NCBI RefSeq assembly: GCF_006442795.2
Contig: NZ_CP083956.1
Span: 248,001-312,000 of the forward strand
Reading direction: 5' to 3'
Length of the DNA: 64,000 nucleotides
Origin: Mesorhizobium sp. B1-1-8
GTDB taxonomy: Bacteria > Pseudomonadota > Alphaproteobacteria > Rhizobiales > Rhizobiaceae
The translations under genes and the position numbers were made by a program. Below the pieces are notes generated by a model. It was not told where the DNA came from. It ran no database searches and was given only the letters and a program-made list of their open reading frames with translations. Every line of letters begins with the position of its first letter. Within the stretch, counting starts at the first letter, position 1. This document shows, piece by piece, positions 15,542 to 24,388 of the stretch.

Positions 15542-16633
15542 ATGCAGCCCGCCGCCCCGCGTCACGTCTACCTCAATCTCGACGCCATCCGCGGCGTGGC
15601 GGCAATCAGCGTGATGCTCTACCACTTCTCGCCATTCCTAGCCGACGGCAAAGTGCTGCCGTCGAGCTACCTCGCGGTCGACCTTTTCTTCCTGCTCAGC
15701 GGCTTCGTCATTGCGCATGCCTATGACGGAAAGATCGAAAACGGCATGGGCTTCGGCATGTTCGTGGCGATACGCCTGATCCGCCTCTATCCGCTTTACC
15801 TGGCCGGCACGCTGCTGGGTTTCTTCTACCTGCTGGTCAAGAATCGGCTGATGCCGGCGGAATACGTGCCGGTCTCCGAGATCGGCACGATGCTGACGAC
15901 AGGCATGCTGTTCATTCCGCTGGTCGGCGATGCCTATCACACGATCTTTCCGCTCAACCCCGCCTCGTGGTCGCTGTTTTTCGAGCTGATCGTCAACATC
16001 GCCTACGTGGCCGCCTTCTTCCTGCTGTCCAGGCGCGTGCTGACGGCGATCATCGCCGGCAGTCTGGCGCTGCTGATCGTCGCCGCGATCGTGGCCGGCA
16101 CGCTCGACTTCGGCATGACCGGGAAGACCATCATCAGCGGCCTGCCGCGCGTAGCGTTTTCCTTCTTCCTCGGCGTGTTCCTGTGCCGATCGCTGGCACG
16201 CTACCAGGGCAGCCTCGGCTTCCTGCGGCGCGGCTGGTGGGTCGAGGCCGTGATAGCGCTGACGCTGGCCGCCTTCGCCATCGCGCCGGCCGGCGCCGGA
16301 CGCGTCGGCTACAACCTCGCCTGCGTCGTTTTCATCTTCCCGGCCATGGTCGTCGCCGGCGCGGTGGCGCCGACCTCGCCGCGGCTGGCGGGGTTCTATG
16401 GCTGGCTGGGGCGGATTTCCTATCCGATCTACATCATCCACACGCCGATGCTGATGATCATCGCCGGGGCCGGCAAGGCGGTGGCGATCGACCCGTTCGC
16501 GCACCATCCCTGGTTCGGCATCGTCATGGCGCTATCGGTCGTCGTCATCGCAGATATTGCCACCCGCATCTTCGACGAGCCGCTGCGGCGCTTCCTGCAG
16601 CGGCAGATGCAGCGGTCGCGGGCCGTGGCCTAG
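15542..16633 (+). CDS. Acyltransferase family 3 (OafA/ExoZ type) membrane protein
   Basis: A 363-residue integral membrane O-acyltransferase. The N-terminus contains YLNLDAIRGVAAISVMLYHF (the R-G-xA and His of the family) and then about ten hydrophobic segments, ending in a YPIYIIHTPMLM helix typical of acyltransferase 3 proteins. ExoZ, which acetylates succinoglycan, is a member; here it probably adds acetyl or another acyl group to the EPS repeat. It lies 129 bp downstream of exoF in the same direction. The acyl donor and position are unknown. Confidence 0.85.
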   Translation: MQPAAPRHVYLNLDAIRGVAAISVMLYHFSPFLADGKVLPSSYLAVDLFFLLSGFVIAHAYDGKIENGMGFGMFVAIRLIRLYPLYLAGTLLGFFYLLVKNRLMPAEYVPVSEIGTMLTTGMLFIPLVGDAYHTIFPLNPASWSLFFELIVNIAYVAAFFLLSRRVLTAIIAGSLALLIVAAIVAGTLDFGMTGKTIISGLPRVAFSFFLGVFLCRSLARYQGSLGFLRRGWWVEAVIALTLAAFAIAPAGAGRVGYNLACVVFIFPAMVVAGAVAPTSPRLAGFYGWLGRISYPIYIIHTPMLMIIAGAGKAVAIDPFAHHPWFGIVMALSVVVIADIATRIFDEPLRRFLQRQMQRSRAVA

Positions 16634-16636
16634 CTT

Positions 16637-16702
16637 ACGCAATTGCGGACGGGAAACCGCTGCGCCCGAGCCGAAACCGCTGCGCACTTTCGGGAGACAT
16701 GC
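16637..16702. repeat. Rhizobial 'gcaattgcggacgg...gggagacatgc' repeat
   Basis: A dispersed intergenic sequence with two copies of gaaaccgctgcgc followed by actttcgggagacatgc. Related sequences occur at 51076-51179 and 58592-58660. It lies between convergent genes. Confidence 0.55.
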
Positions 16703-16711
16703 TCCGGCCCA

Positions 16712-17995
16712 TCAGACCGGAGCCGGCATGCGGCCGTTCGCAGGCTTTTCTTCCTGCGCGGGAATATGCGTGCGCCGCCGGCGGACAACCGGTGCCGACT
16801 TCAGCTTGAACAGGCCGTAATAGACGATGAACGAGGCGGTGAAGTAAGGACCGAGCATCTCGACCTCGAAAAAGGAGCGGATCAGCATCAGTCCGATAGC
16901 GCCGGCAAGCACCACCGAATCGGCGCTCCAGTCGCCGAACACCACTTTCGACACATGGCCGTAGAAGGCGCGCAGGATGATCAGCGCCAGTATCGTCACG
17001 CCGACGAAGCCGAGCTCGACCAGCGTTTCGACATAGGTGTTGTGGAAATGGAAGCCTGTGCGAGTGGTGATATAGAATTCCGCCCACAGCCGCTCCGCGT
17101 CGGCGAAGCCCTGCACCCAGTAGGCGGCATAGCCATAGCCGAGCAGCGGATATTGCTGCGCCGCCTGCCAGCCCTGCTCCCAAAGATAGGTGCGTCCGGT
17201 CAGCGTCGAATCCTTGCCGAAGAGGCCGAGCACGAAATCCAGCAGGCCAAGGTTGAGGGCGGCCGCCACACCCGCCACCATCGCACCGGCGCCGACCACG
17301 AAGAGCACGCGGCGGTATTGGCGCGACAGAACCTTGCTCATGGTGAGCAAGATGACGATGCCGAGCACCACCGGCAGCGAGGCGACCGACGTGGCCGAAT
17401 GCGCGATCGCCAGCATGTAGACCGACAACAACAGGAGGGGGGCGGTCCAGAAGAAGCTCAGCCAGTTGCGCCGGTAAAAGCCGAGAAAGATCAGGCAAAA
17501 AAAGATACCCAACGAGGCGAAGAAGCCGACCTGGTTCTTGGAGCCGAAGGCGCCGACGAAATTGTAGGTTCCGTCGATCACGTCGAGTGCATAGCCGTTG
17601 ACTTTCAGCGAATAGAGCAGGACGAAGAAGACGCCGATCAGCGAACCCAGCACCAGCGTGCGGACGCTGATGGTTCGCGCGGCGATGTAGGCGCACAGGA
17701 TATGCGAGGAATATTGTACCGCCGCCCGCGCGCTGATCCCGGCCGCATGCGACCAGAAAACCGACAGGCAGACATAGGTGGCGAAAAGCAGCGGCAGCCA
17801 GGCGTCAGAGAGATTGCGGGTGAAGCGCCGGTAATCGACGAAGAGCAGCGGAAGCCACACCGCGTAGTAGGCAAGGATCAGGATCTTGCCGAAATTGCTG
17901 GAGTAAGCGAAAGCAACAACCGAAACCGCCACGGCGAAGGCGCCATAGGCCCTGTTTGCCTCCGGATCGATCAGGATGGATTTCGGTATCTTCAT
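16712..17995 (-). CDS. exoQ: O-antigen ligase/polymerase (ExoQ/Wzy-like)
   Basis: A 427-residue protein with about ten to twelve hydrophobic segments. The Wzy_C region (about 255-345) has LTGRTYLWEQGWQAAQQYPLLGYGY and the HFHNTYVETLVELGF motif typical of ExoQ and O-antigen polymerases. It would polymerise repeat units on the periplasmic side of the inner membrane. It is transcribed towards the acyltransferase gene. The C-terminal tail is basic (VVRRRRTHIP). An operator-like site lies 60 bp upstream of its start. Function is sure at family level; ExoQ orthology is likely but not proven. Confidence 0.85.
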   Translation of the reverse strand: MKIPKSILIDPEANRAYGAFAVAVSVVAFAYSSNFGKILILAYYAVWLPLLFVDYRRFTRNLSDAWLPLLFATYVCLSVFWSHAAGISARAAVQYSSHILCAYIAARTISVRTLVLGSLIGVFFVLLYSLKVNGYALDVIDGTYNFVGAFGSKNQVGFFASLGIFFCLIFLGFYRRNWLSFFWTAPLLLLSVYMLAIAHSATSVASLPVVLGIVILLTMSKVLSRQYRRVLFVVGAGAMVAGVAAALNLGLLDFVLGLFGKDSTLTGRTYLWEQGWQAAQQYPLLGYGYAAYWVQGFADAERLWAEFYITTRTGFHFHNTYVETLVELGFVGVTILALIILRAFYGHVSKVVFGDWSADSVVLAGAIGLMLIRSFFEVEMLGPYFTASFIVYYGLFKLKSAPVVRRRRTHIPAQEEKPANGRMPAPV

Positions 17996-18054
17996 GCCGG
18001 ATCTTTCATCCGTTGAGCCTTCGATGCTGGCGCGGCGACCAACGGTGCCTCATT

Positions 18055-18069
18055 GTGCACTGCAACATA
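18055..18069. promoter_or_regulatory. TGC-N3-GCA operator-like site upstream of exoQ-like gene
   Basis: GTGC-ACT-GCAACATA lies 60 bp upstream of the exoQ-like start at 17995 and between two divergent genes, so it could serve either the exoQ-like gene or the plus-strand Prim-Pol gene. Confidence 0.45.
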
Positions 18070-18292
18070 AACTATCGCCCTATTGCCGGCGGCTCAACCG
18101 GAAATCTTGTCACGGGCGCAGAGCAGCCATCAAAATGGGGATGACACAACGAAACGGCTGGAATGCGGCGGCGGCTACCGCCTTTGTAGAAGCTATGCAG
18201 TGCATTCCTGAAACCAGCGCTTGACGGCGGTGCCGTCGGCTAATGAAGATCGAGTGGTTTTCCAGCAGAGGGATCACGGAACGCTTGTGTGC

Positions 18293-18943
18293 ATGCGGCC
18301 TGAGGCGCTGACCGACTATGCTGTCAGGTTATTGGAGCGGGGCTATATAGGCCTGCCGCTTCGAGCTGGCGGCAAGCATCTCGATCTTGCGGCGATGGGA
18401 TATGAACCGCTGCACTTCAAGACCCAGCGCAAGGATCTCAAGGAGCTGGCTTTCACATCCATAGCCTTCCAATTGTCGCAGAAGCCGCCGACGGCCCGAG
18501 ACATCGAGCGCTGGTTTCACGGCTTTTCCGGAAATCTGGGCATACTGGGCGGGTATTCCAATCTGATGATACTCGATTTCGACGACGGCGCCGCCTATGG
18601 CAGTTGGCTGAAGGACCACCGGGAGGTCGCAAGCGGCACGCCCACAGCGAGATCGCCGAGCGGATTTCATGTTTATCTCAGAACGCGAGAACCAACCGTT
18701 TCCTCCAGCCTGCATTTCGGGACGCGCCGGGTCGGCCACGTCAAGGCCCTGGGTGGCTATATCGTCGCCAGTCCGTCCATGCTGAAGGACGGCTCCTGCT
18801 ACAGCTGGATCGGCGGCCAGTCGCCATTCGAGGTCGAACCGCAGACCGTCGAAAATCTGGCCGGACTTTCGCTGCGGCCGGTGTCACCGTTCAAGCATTT
18901 CTACAACCGCCTGCTCGGGCGCGGGTTCTTCGAGCGGCAGTGA
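18293..18943 (+). CDS. Stand-alone bifunctional primase/polymerase (Prim-Pol) N-terminal domain protein
   Basis: A 216-residue archaeo-eukaryotic primase-like domain. Visible motifs are the DxD metal site in LMILDFDDG (Asp95, Asp97), the SPSGFHVYLR motif (His126) and the third block VKALGGYIVASPSML, all in order. The substrate pocket start, ALTDYAVRLLERGYIGLPLRAGGKH, also fits. No helicase domain follows, unlike plasmid or phage replication proteins. It ends 12 bp before a glycosyltransferase gene and appears to be in that operon. The role is unknown: DNA repair polymerase, nucleotidyltransferase, or a relic of a mobile element. ATG 18293 is preferred; TTG 18221 would add 24 residues. Confidence 0.7.
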   Translation: MRPEALTDYAVRLLERGYIGLPLRAGGKHLDLAAMGYEPLHFKTQRKDLKELAFTSIAFQLSQKPPTARDIERWFHGFSGNLGILGGYSNLMILDFDDGAAYGSWLKDHREVASGTPTARSPSGFHVYLRTREPTVSSSLHFGTRRVGHVKALGGYIVASPSMLKDGSCYSWIGGQSPFEVEPQTVENLAGLSLRPVSPFKHFYNRLLGRGFFERQ

Positions 18944-18955
18944 GCAACTGAGCGC

Positions 18956-21067
18956 ATGGCCGCCGACATCAGCGTCGTCATTCCGGCGAAAAACGCAGCG
19001 GCGACCATCGGCGCCACGCTCGGCAGTCTCGTTTCCGACCGGCCGCTGATCCTCGAAATCCTTGTGGTCAACGACGGTTCGGAGGCTGCGACCGCTGCTG
19101 TGGCTGCCGATTGCGCCGAACGCCTTGGCCTGCCGATAAATGTCGTCGACATCGATGCGGGCGGCGCGGGCGCGGCACGCAATGCCGGCATGGAACGGGC
19201 CGGCGGCGCATTCATCTTCTTCCTCGATGCCGATGACCAGGTGATGCCGGGAAGCCTTGCCGCCTTGCGCTCCGCATTCGAGGGACGCGGCGCCGGCCTT
19301 GCGATCGGCGCCAGCATACGGCGCACGAAGGGCCGGCCGGACAAGCTCAAGACGCCGCATGGCTACGGCCCGGACAGGCGCCAGAACACGCGGCGATACC
19401 TTCGAAACGAGCTGTGGCCGATCGCCATGGGAAGCGGGCTGGTGGCGAAATGGGCTACGGCAGGCATCCGCTTTCCGGAAGCCATCGGCCTTGACGAGGA
19501 CACGTGCTACTGGACGGCGCTGCTGGCGCGTGCCGACGTGGTCACAGTCGACAGCCCGGTGCTTCTCTATCACCATGACGAAGAACGGATGGCGCGGCGT
19601 TTTGTCAGCGCGCCGCGCCGGACCTTCCTTGCCATAGCGCGCGAACTCAACAGGCTGGGGGCTGCGGGCGTCGACAGGGATGCGGTGCAATGGCGCAAGG
19701 CATGGATAGCGCAACGCATCGCCCGCCAGTTGATCAAGCACGGGATGTATGCGGATGCCGCCGCCATGATGCGCGCGCTCCGGGCGCACAAGGAATTGGA
19801 TCGGAGCTGGAAGGCGCTGCAATACCGGGCCAGGATACGCATCGGGCGCATGATAAGGCCGGCGACGCCATCAGCCTCCCGCGCCGGCGTGACCCATTTG
19901 CGGCGCACGCTGTTCATCAGCTTCGACCCGGCCTTTCCGGCGATGTCCGGGGCTGATCTGAGGACCTTCGGCAATGCCTTGGCGGCCGCTGAATTCGGTC
20001 CGGTCTGCCTCGCCTCGATAAGGCCGGTTTCCGGTCAGGCACCGGCACTGCCCAGGCCCGACATGCGCAGCGTCGGTCTGACCGAAGAGGGGGCGAAGCG
20101 CGTGCGATCTCTTGGCTGGCGAAGGATCAGGGGCGAGAACAGGATTCCACGAATTGCCCTGGCCCGCCTCAAAGCACTTGTCCGGGAATTCGGTCCCGAT
20201 ACCATCGTCGTTGAGAGCATTTGGTTGTTCAAGCTGCTGCGGCCTTTGCGCCGGCTGACAGAACGGCTTGTTCTCGACATGCACAATGTCGAATCCGATC
20301 TCGCCGCGCAGACGCCGTCCCTCGGCGCAGCACGGCAATTTTCGCCCGCCGTCAGGCAGCTGGAACGCAAGGCTGCCGCCATCGTCGACCGTATCTGGGT
20401 CTGCTCGCTGCGGGATCGCGAGCGACTGAAGGCGTTCGTTTCCCAAATTTTGCCGATCGACGTCGTGCCGAACGGCATCCCGCACGCCGGCGAAATAGCG
20501 CAGGCGCTGCGACCGCCGCCCGGCACGTCGGGCGGCTTTCCGGTGATCCTGTTTGTCGGCCATCTGGGTTATGGGCCAAATGTCGATGCCGCACAAAGGC
20601 TGGCACGCACCATCCTGCCCCGCATCCGGCAGGCGTTTCCCATGGCGAGGCTCGTCCTTGCCGGCCGGGCACCCAATGCGGCCGTCGCGCTCTTATCAAG
20701 ACTGGACGGCGTCACACTGGTCGAGAATCCTGACGATGTCGGGCCCCTGCTGGCGGCCGCGCATCTCAGCATCATTCCACTCAAAGTGGGCGGCGGAACG
20801 CGCATCAAGATCCTCGAAGCGATGGCCTCGGGCGTTCCGGTGGTCGCAACGCCGCTTGCCGCCGAAGGACTGGACCTCATCGACGGCGAAACCGTGTCGA
20901 TCGGCGAGACCGACGAAGGGCTGGCAGACCTCGCGGTGTCGCTTTGTTCCGACCCTGCCCGGATGGCCGGCTTGCGTGCCCGCGCCCATGACACGGCGTG
21001 GTCGCGCTTCGGACCGCAGGCGATCCGCGACGCGGTCCGGCGTGGCCTGGAGGCCACCAGAAGATGA
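18956..21067 (+). CDS. Two-domain glycosyltransferase (GT2 + GT4)
   Basis: A 703-residue fusion. Residues about 1-230 are a GT2 domain: DISVVIPAKNAAATIGATL, VVNDGS and the metal site FFLDADDQ. Residues about 320-700 are a GT4 domain: TLFISFDPAFPAMSGADLRTF, an ILFVGHLGYGPNVDAAQRL segment and the donor-binding IPLKVGGGTRIKILEAMASGVPVVATPLAAEGL. It can thus attach two sugars, perhaps successive ones in an EPS repeat. It lies 12 bp after the Prim-Pol gene and 37 bp before another glycosyltransferase gene. Sugars unknown. Confidence 0.88.
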   Translation: MAADISVVIPAKNAAATIGATLGSLVSDRPLILEILVVNDGSEAATAAVAADCAERLGLPINVVDIDAGGAGAARNAGMERAGGAFIFFLDADDQVMPGSLAALRSAFEGRGAGLAIGASIRRTKGRPDKLKTPHGYGPDRRQNTRRYLRNELWPIAMGSGLVAKWATAGIRFPEAIGLDEDTCYWTALLARADVVTVDSPVLLYHHDEERMARRFVSAPRRTFLAIARELNRLGAAGVDRDAVQWRKAWIAQRIARQLIKHGMYADAAAMMRALRAHKELDRSWKALQYRARIRIGRMIRPATPSASRAGVTHLRRTLFISFDPAFPAMSGADLRTFGNALAAAEFGPVCLASIRPVSGQAPALPRPDMRSVGLTEEGAKRVRSLGWRRIRGENRIPRIALARLKALVREFGPDTIVVESIWLFKLLRPLRRLTERLVLDMHNVESDLAAQTPSLGAARQFSPAVRQLERKAAAIVDRIWVCSLRDRERLKAFVSQILPIDVVPNGIPHAGEIAQALRPPPGTSGGFPVILFVGHLGYGPNVDAAQRLARTILPRIRQAFPMARLVLAGRAPNAAVALLSRLDGVTLVENPDDVGPLLAAAHLSIIPLKVGGGTRIKILEAMASGVPVVATPLAAEGLDLIDGETVSIGETDEGLADLAVSLCSDPARMAGLRARAHDTAWSRFGPQAIRDAVRRGLEATRR

Positions 21068-21104
21068 CAGCCAGCATGCCGAGCCGCCGAACCATGAGCC
21101 GTCG

Positions 21105-22670
21105 ATGATCCCGAAAATCCTGCACCAGACGTGGAAGACCGACATCGTCCCACCCCGTTTCCAGCCCTATGTCGAAAGCTGGAAGCGGCACCATCCGGAC
21201 TGGACGACGATGTTCTGGGACGACCGGATGCTGCTCGAGTTCGTCGCCAGGCACTATCCGGATTTCCTGCCGATTTTTTGCAGCTACGACTATGGCGTGC
21301 TGCGCGCCGACGCCGGCCGCTACCTGCTCCTCCACCATTTCGGCGGCGTTTATGCCGATATCGACTGCGAATGCGTAGCGCCGTTCGATCTCCTCACGAG
21401 CGAGGACCGGATCGTGCTGTGCAAGGAACCGGATACGCATGCGCTTGTGCAGGCGGATTTCCGTGGGCTGCCCTATCTGCTGTTCAACGGCACGATGGCC
21501 AGCCCGCCCGGACATCCGTTCTGGCTGCACCTTTTGGCGCTGCTGCCGGGACTGGTCCACGCAAAACAGGCGATCGATGCGACAGGACCTTGCGTGCTTA
21601 CCTCGGCGCAGCTCGGCTATTGCGACCAGACCGCCTTCGCCATCCATCCGCCCGATCTGTTTTCACCTGTCGACTCGGCCGGCAAGCCTGCCGGCAGCGG
21701 AGGCATGACGCTGTCGATCCATCATTGGGCCGGCACCTGGTGGACGCGCGAAGCACCGCCGCGATGGCGGCACAAGGCGCGCAAGCTGCTCTATCAGACC
21801 TTGCATCAGCTGACGCGCGGGACCCATCTTGATGAAACGACCACCAGGCAGAGCGTCAGCCCTGCCGCGGTTTCAGCAGCTCTACCGTCCGGCGAAAACA
21901 TCGCCATCCTGGTGCCGCTGCGCGACGCCGCCCAGCACATTGAGCCATTCCTCGCCGCCATACAGCAGCTGGATTACCCCAAGGAAAAGATCAAACTCGT
22001 CTTTTGCGAAGGCGATAGCTCCGATGGCAGCTGGGAGCGGCTGCAGGCCGCGGTGGCACGGCTCGGCAAGGCATATCGCAGCATCGTGCTGCTGCAGAGA
22101 CAGCTCGGCACTCGCCTGGACCGGGCAAAGCGCGCCCACCGGCGCCTGCAGCGCGTCAGACGCAGCGGCATCGCCAAAGTGCGCAACCACCTCATCGATC
22201 ATGGGCTTGCCGGGGACGATGACTGGGCGCTGTGGATCGACATCGATGTCTGGCGATTCCCGCCGGATGTCGTCACCCGGCTGATCGGAAGCGGCCACCG
22301 CATTGTCGTGCCCCACTGCGTCAAGGTTGCGGGCGGCGACAGCTTCGATCTCAACAGCTTCATCACCATCCGGCCAACCAAGGACTATCGCTACTACCGC
22401 CACGTGCGCGGCGGCCTCTATCAGCCGCCGTTGCGTACGCCGGGCCGCCTGCATCTCAGCGATGTCAGGCATCTCGACCAGATTGGACTGGACGGTGTCG
22501 GCGGCACCATGCTGCTGGTCGATGCCGCCTTGCATCGCGGCGGCCTGCGTTTCCCGGAGATACCCTACCGCGACCTGATCGAGACGGAGGGTTTTGCCGC
22601 TTTAGCCAACGATCTCGGTATAAGGCCGGTGGGCCTGCCCAAGCTCGAGATTCTGCACGTGCCCTGGTGA
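21105..22670 (+). CDS. Two-domain glycosyltransferase (GT32-like + Anp1/MNN9-like)
   Basis: A 521-residue protein from the ATG at 21105. Residues 1-240 form a GT32/OCH1-like domain: MIPKILHQTWKT, RADAGRYLLLHHFGGVYADIDCE (DXD at 85-87) and an SIHHWAGTWW end. From about 265 a second GT-A domain like eukaryotic Anp1/Mnn9 mannosyltransferases starts (IAILVPLRDAA, VFCEGDSSDGSWE), with its own DXD in WALWIDIDVWRFP and VPHCVK. The combination of two 'yeast-mannosyltransferase-like' domains in a bacterial EPS locus is unusual. It is probably in an operon with the preceding GT2-GT4 gene. Substrates cannot be assigned. Confidence 0.8.
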   Translation: MIPKILHQTWKTDIVPPRFQPYVESWKRHHPDWTTMFWDDRMLLEFVARHYPDFLPIFCSYDYGVLRADAGRYLLLHHFGGVYADIDCECVAPFDLLTSEDRIVLCKEPDTHALVQADFRGLPYLLFNGTMASPPGHPFWLHLLALLPGLVHAKQAIDATGPCVLTSAQLGYCDQTAFAIHPPDLFSPVDSAGKPAGSGGMTLSIHHWAGTWWTREAPPRWRHKARKLLYQTLHQLTRGTHLDETTTRQSVSPAAVSAALPSGENIAILVPLRDAAQHIEPFLAAIQQLDYPKEKIKLVFCEGDSSDGSWERLQAAVARLGKAYRSIVLLQRQLGTRLDRAKRAHRRLQRVRRSGIAKVRNHLIDHGLAGDDDWALWIDIDVWRFPPDVVTRLIGSGHRIVVPHCVKVAGGDSFDLNSFITIRPTKDYRYYRHVRGGLYQPPLRTPGRLHLSDVRHLDQIGLDGVGGTMLLVDAALHRGGLRFPEIPYRDLIETEGFAALANDLGIRPVGLPKLEILHVPW

Positions 22671-22687
22671 AGCCTTCGCCAGGACAA

Positions 22688-23680
22688 TCAGCCGCCGCTG
22701 GCGGCTTTCCGCCAGCGGCGCAGCCGGGTGCGAACGAAAGATGCGGGGCCAAACGGCAGCGAAGGTCCGCCCGACAACTGGCTTCCGCACCGCTCGAGGC
22801 GGTACTGCACGAGTTGTGCAAGGCGACATAATGGCGGCAAGGAGATTTGGCCGAGACGCGCCGCCAGCCCTGCGGGCAGGGGCTTTGAGCGCCAGGCAAA
22901 GTAGGCCTGATATTCCTGCGGCGTCTCAATGAGATGCCTAAGGTAGGCTGCAAGCTCGGCCGGCGTGCCGAAGGACGCCGCGTCGATATAGGAATTTTCC
23001 GGGACGAACTCGGCCGCATTGGGCGCGCCGAGATAGACCGGCACGGTGCCGGCCGCCAGCGGATCGAACATCTTTTCGGTGACATAGTCGGGCGCGATCG
23101 AATTTTCGAGCGCAAGGCAGAAACGGTATCGGCCGATGGTTTCCAGCTTCGTTTTGCGGCCAAGATCCGGGCCTTCGATGTGGCGCGTGGGATTGAACCG
23201 GCCATAGCGGTCGACCCCGATGCTTCGGGACAACTCGGCAACGAAGACGTCGCGGCCGCTTTGGTTGATCTTCGACGACTGGAAATGCACCGCCGGTGCG
23301 TCTTCCGTCTTGAGCGGTATCGCCGCTTTTCGCGCAGCTTCCCACCAGCCGGCTTCCGGCAGATAAGGCATCCAGACGTCCGATCCGGCTTCGTAGGTCA
23401 TGGTGATGTCGAAGTGCCGCATGAAGGCCGGTTCGGCCGTCAGGCGATAATTCTCGACGCTCTCCATCGACCAGGCAACCCAGAGCTGACCGGGGTATTT
23501 GCGGGCATCGCCGACCTCGCGATAGTTCGGCAGATGAAAGACCACGGCCGCCGCTTCGCGAAGGCGCCGCCGGTCGTTGGTCCATTCGACCGGAACAGCG
23601 CATTTCGGCATGGCCGCGATGTCGACCGGCTTGGCAAATAAATTTGTGTAGAAAAGGATGAGCGGAGCGTTCGACAGCAT
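22688..23680 (-). CDS. Glycosyltransferase family 10 (alpha-1,3-fucosyltransferase-like)
   Basis: A 330-residue protein with the GT10 donor-binding block: YRFCLALENSIAPDYVTEKMFDPLAAGTVPVYLGAPN, in which the ENS...DYVTEK residues bind GDP-fucose in Helicobacter FutA-type enzymes. Upstream blocks WVAWSMESVENY and KTEDAPAVHFQSS also fit. It faces the preceding glycosyltransferase gene convergently with a 17-bp gap. Fucose or a similar 6-deoxy sugar in the polysaccharide is a fair inference; no GDP-fucose synthesis genes are in this window. Confidence 0.85.
   Translation of the reverse strand: MLSNAPLILFYTNLFAKPVDIAAMPKCAVPVEWTNDRRRLREAAAVVFHLPNYREVGDARKYPGQLWVAWSMESVENYRLTAEPAFMRHFDITMTYEAGSDVWMPYLPEAGWWEAARKAAIPLKTEDAPAVHFQSSKINQSGRDVFVAELSRSIGVDRYGRFNPTRHIEGPDLGRKTKLETIGRYRFCLALENSIAPDYVTEKMFDPLAAGTVPVYLGAPNAAEFVPENSYIDAASFGTPAELAAYLRHLIETPQEYQAYFAWRSKPLPAGLAARLGQISLPPLCRLAQLVQYRLERCGSQLSGGPSLPFGPASFVRTRLRRWRKAASGG
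22693..22720. terminator. Strong hairpin between convergent glycosyltransferase genes
   Basis: CGCCGCTGGCGG (22693-22704) and its exact complement (22709-22720) surround the loop cttt. The stem lies inside the last codons of the GT10 gene and 23 bp after the stop of the plus-strand glycosyltransferase gene. There is no U-run, so intrinsic termination is uncertain. Confidence 0.4.
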
Positions 23681-23764
23681 CGGGCCCTTCTGGTTCAGGC
23701 GGATGCGCCGTCTTACACTTCTCGCGGCAGTCCGGGAAGAATGGCCGATTGCCGATCCCGGCTT

Positions 23765-24358
23765 TCAGTCGTGCAATTCCCTGGAAATCGCCGGCCCGAC
23801 GGCGAAGTCGGAAAATGTCACCTCAAAGCCTTCGCGCTGCGGCGAACAGCACATCATGCCGATGTCGACGGTCTTCGAGACCGGGAAATAGGCCAGCCGC
23901 ACCGGCCTCCAGCGGCCATCGGAGACATCGAGATATTGGACGCGGATGGCCTCGGCGTGGCGGGTCAGGCGGATCCTGGCTCCCTCGGGGCCGGTGGGAA
24001 TGTTGACCAGCGACCAGTCGGAGGTGTCGTTGGTGACGACGACCGAAAAATAGGCGATCCCGTCGGTCAATTCGATGCCGGCCTTGATCCAGTGCGTTTC
24101 GGCGAGCCGGACCATCAGCCCCGCCTGATCGTAGAGTACTTCGTATTTGCCCTTGACGGTGACCTCGGCGCTGAAGTCGCCCTCGACCGGCCGGTGCAAG
24201 AAATGGCCGCTGTCGCGCCGGAAACCATAAAAAGTCTCGCGCCAGAAGTCGGTTTCCCTGGCCGTTCGAACATGCAGCGTGCCGTCGCCGAATTCGTGGT
24301 ACGGCGGCGGGTTGAGCCAGCTCATGCCGGCCATGCCGAACGTCATGGAGCCGCCCAT
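23765..24358 (-). CDS. DUF1349 (concanavalin-like beta-sandwich) protein
   Basis: A 197-residue soluble protein of the DUF1349 family: WLNPPPYHEFGDGTLHVRTARETDFWRETFYGF, DQAGLMVRLAETHWIKAGIE and SDWSLVNIP are characteristic. The family has a jelly-roll fold resembling carbohydrate-binding or LamG-like domains, with no established enzyme activity. It begins 30 bp after the aldehyde dehydrogenase gene on the same strand and is probably co-transcribed. Several in-frame Met codons near the start (residues 1, 5, 9, 12) make the exact start uncertain. Confidence 0.8.
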   Translation of the reverse strand: MGGSMTFGMAGMSWLNPPPYHEFGDGTLHVRTARETDFWRETFYGFRRDSGHFLHRPVEGDFSAEVTVKGKYEVLYDQAGLMVRLAETHWIKAGIELTDGIAYFSVVVTNDTSDWSLVNIPTGPEGARIRLTRHAEAIRVQYLDVSDGRWRPVRLAYFPVSKTVDIGMMCCSPQREGFEVTFSDFAVGPAISRELHD

Positions 24359-24388
24359 GCAACAGATTTGAATTTGCCGGCCATCTGA

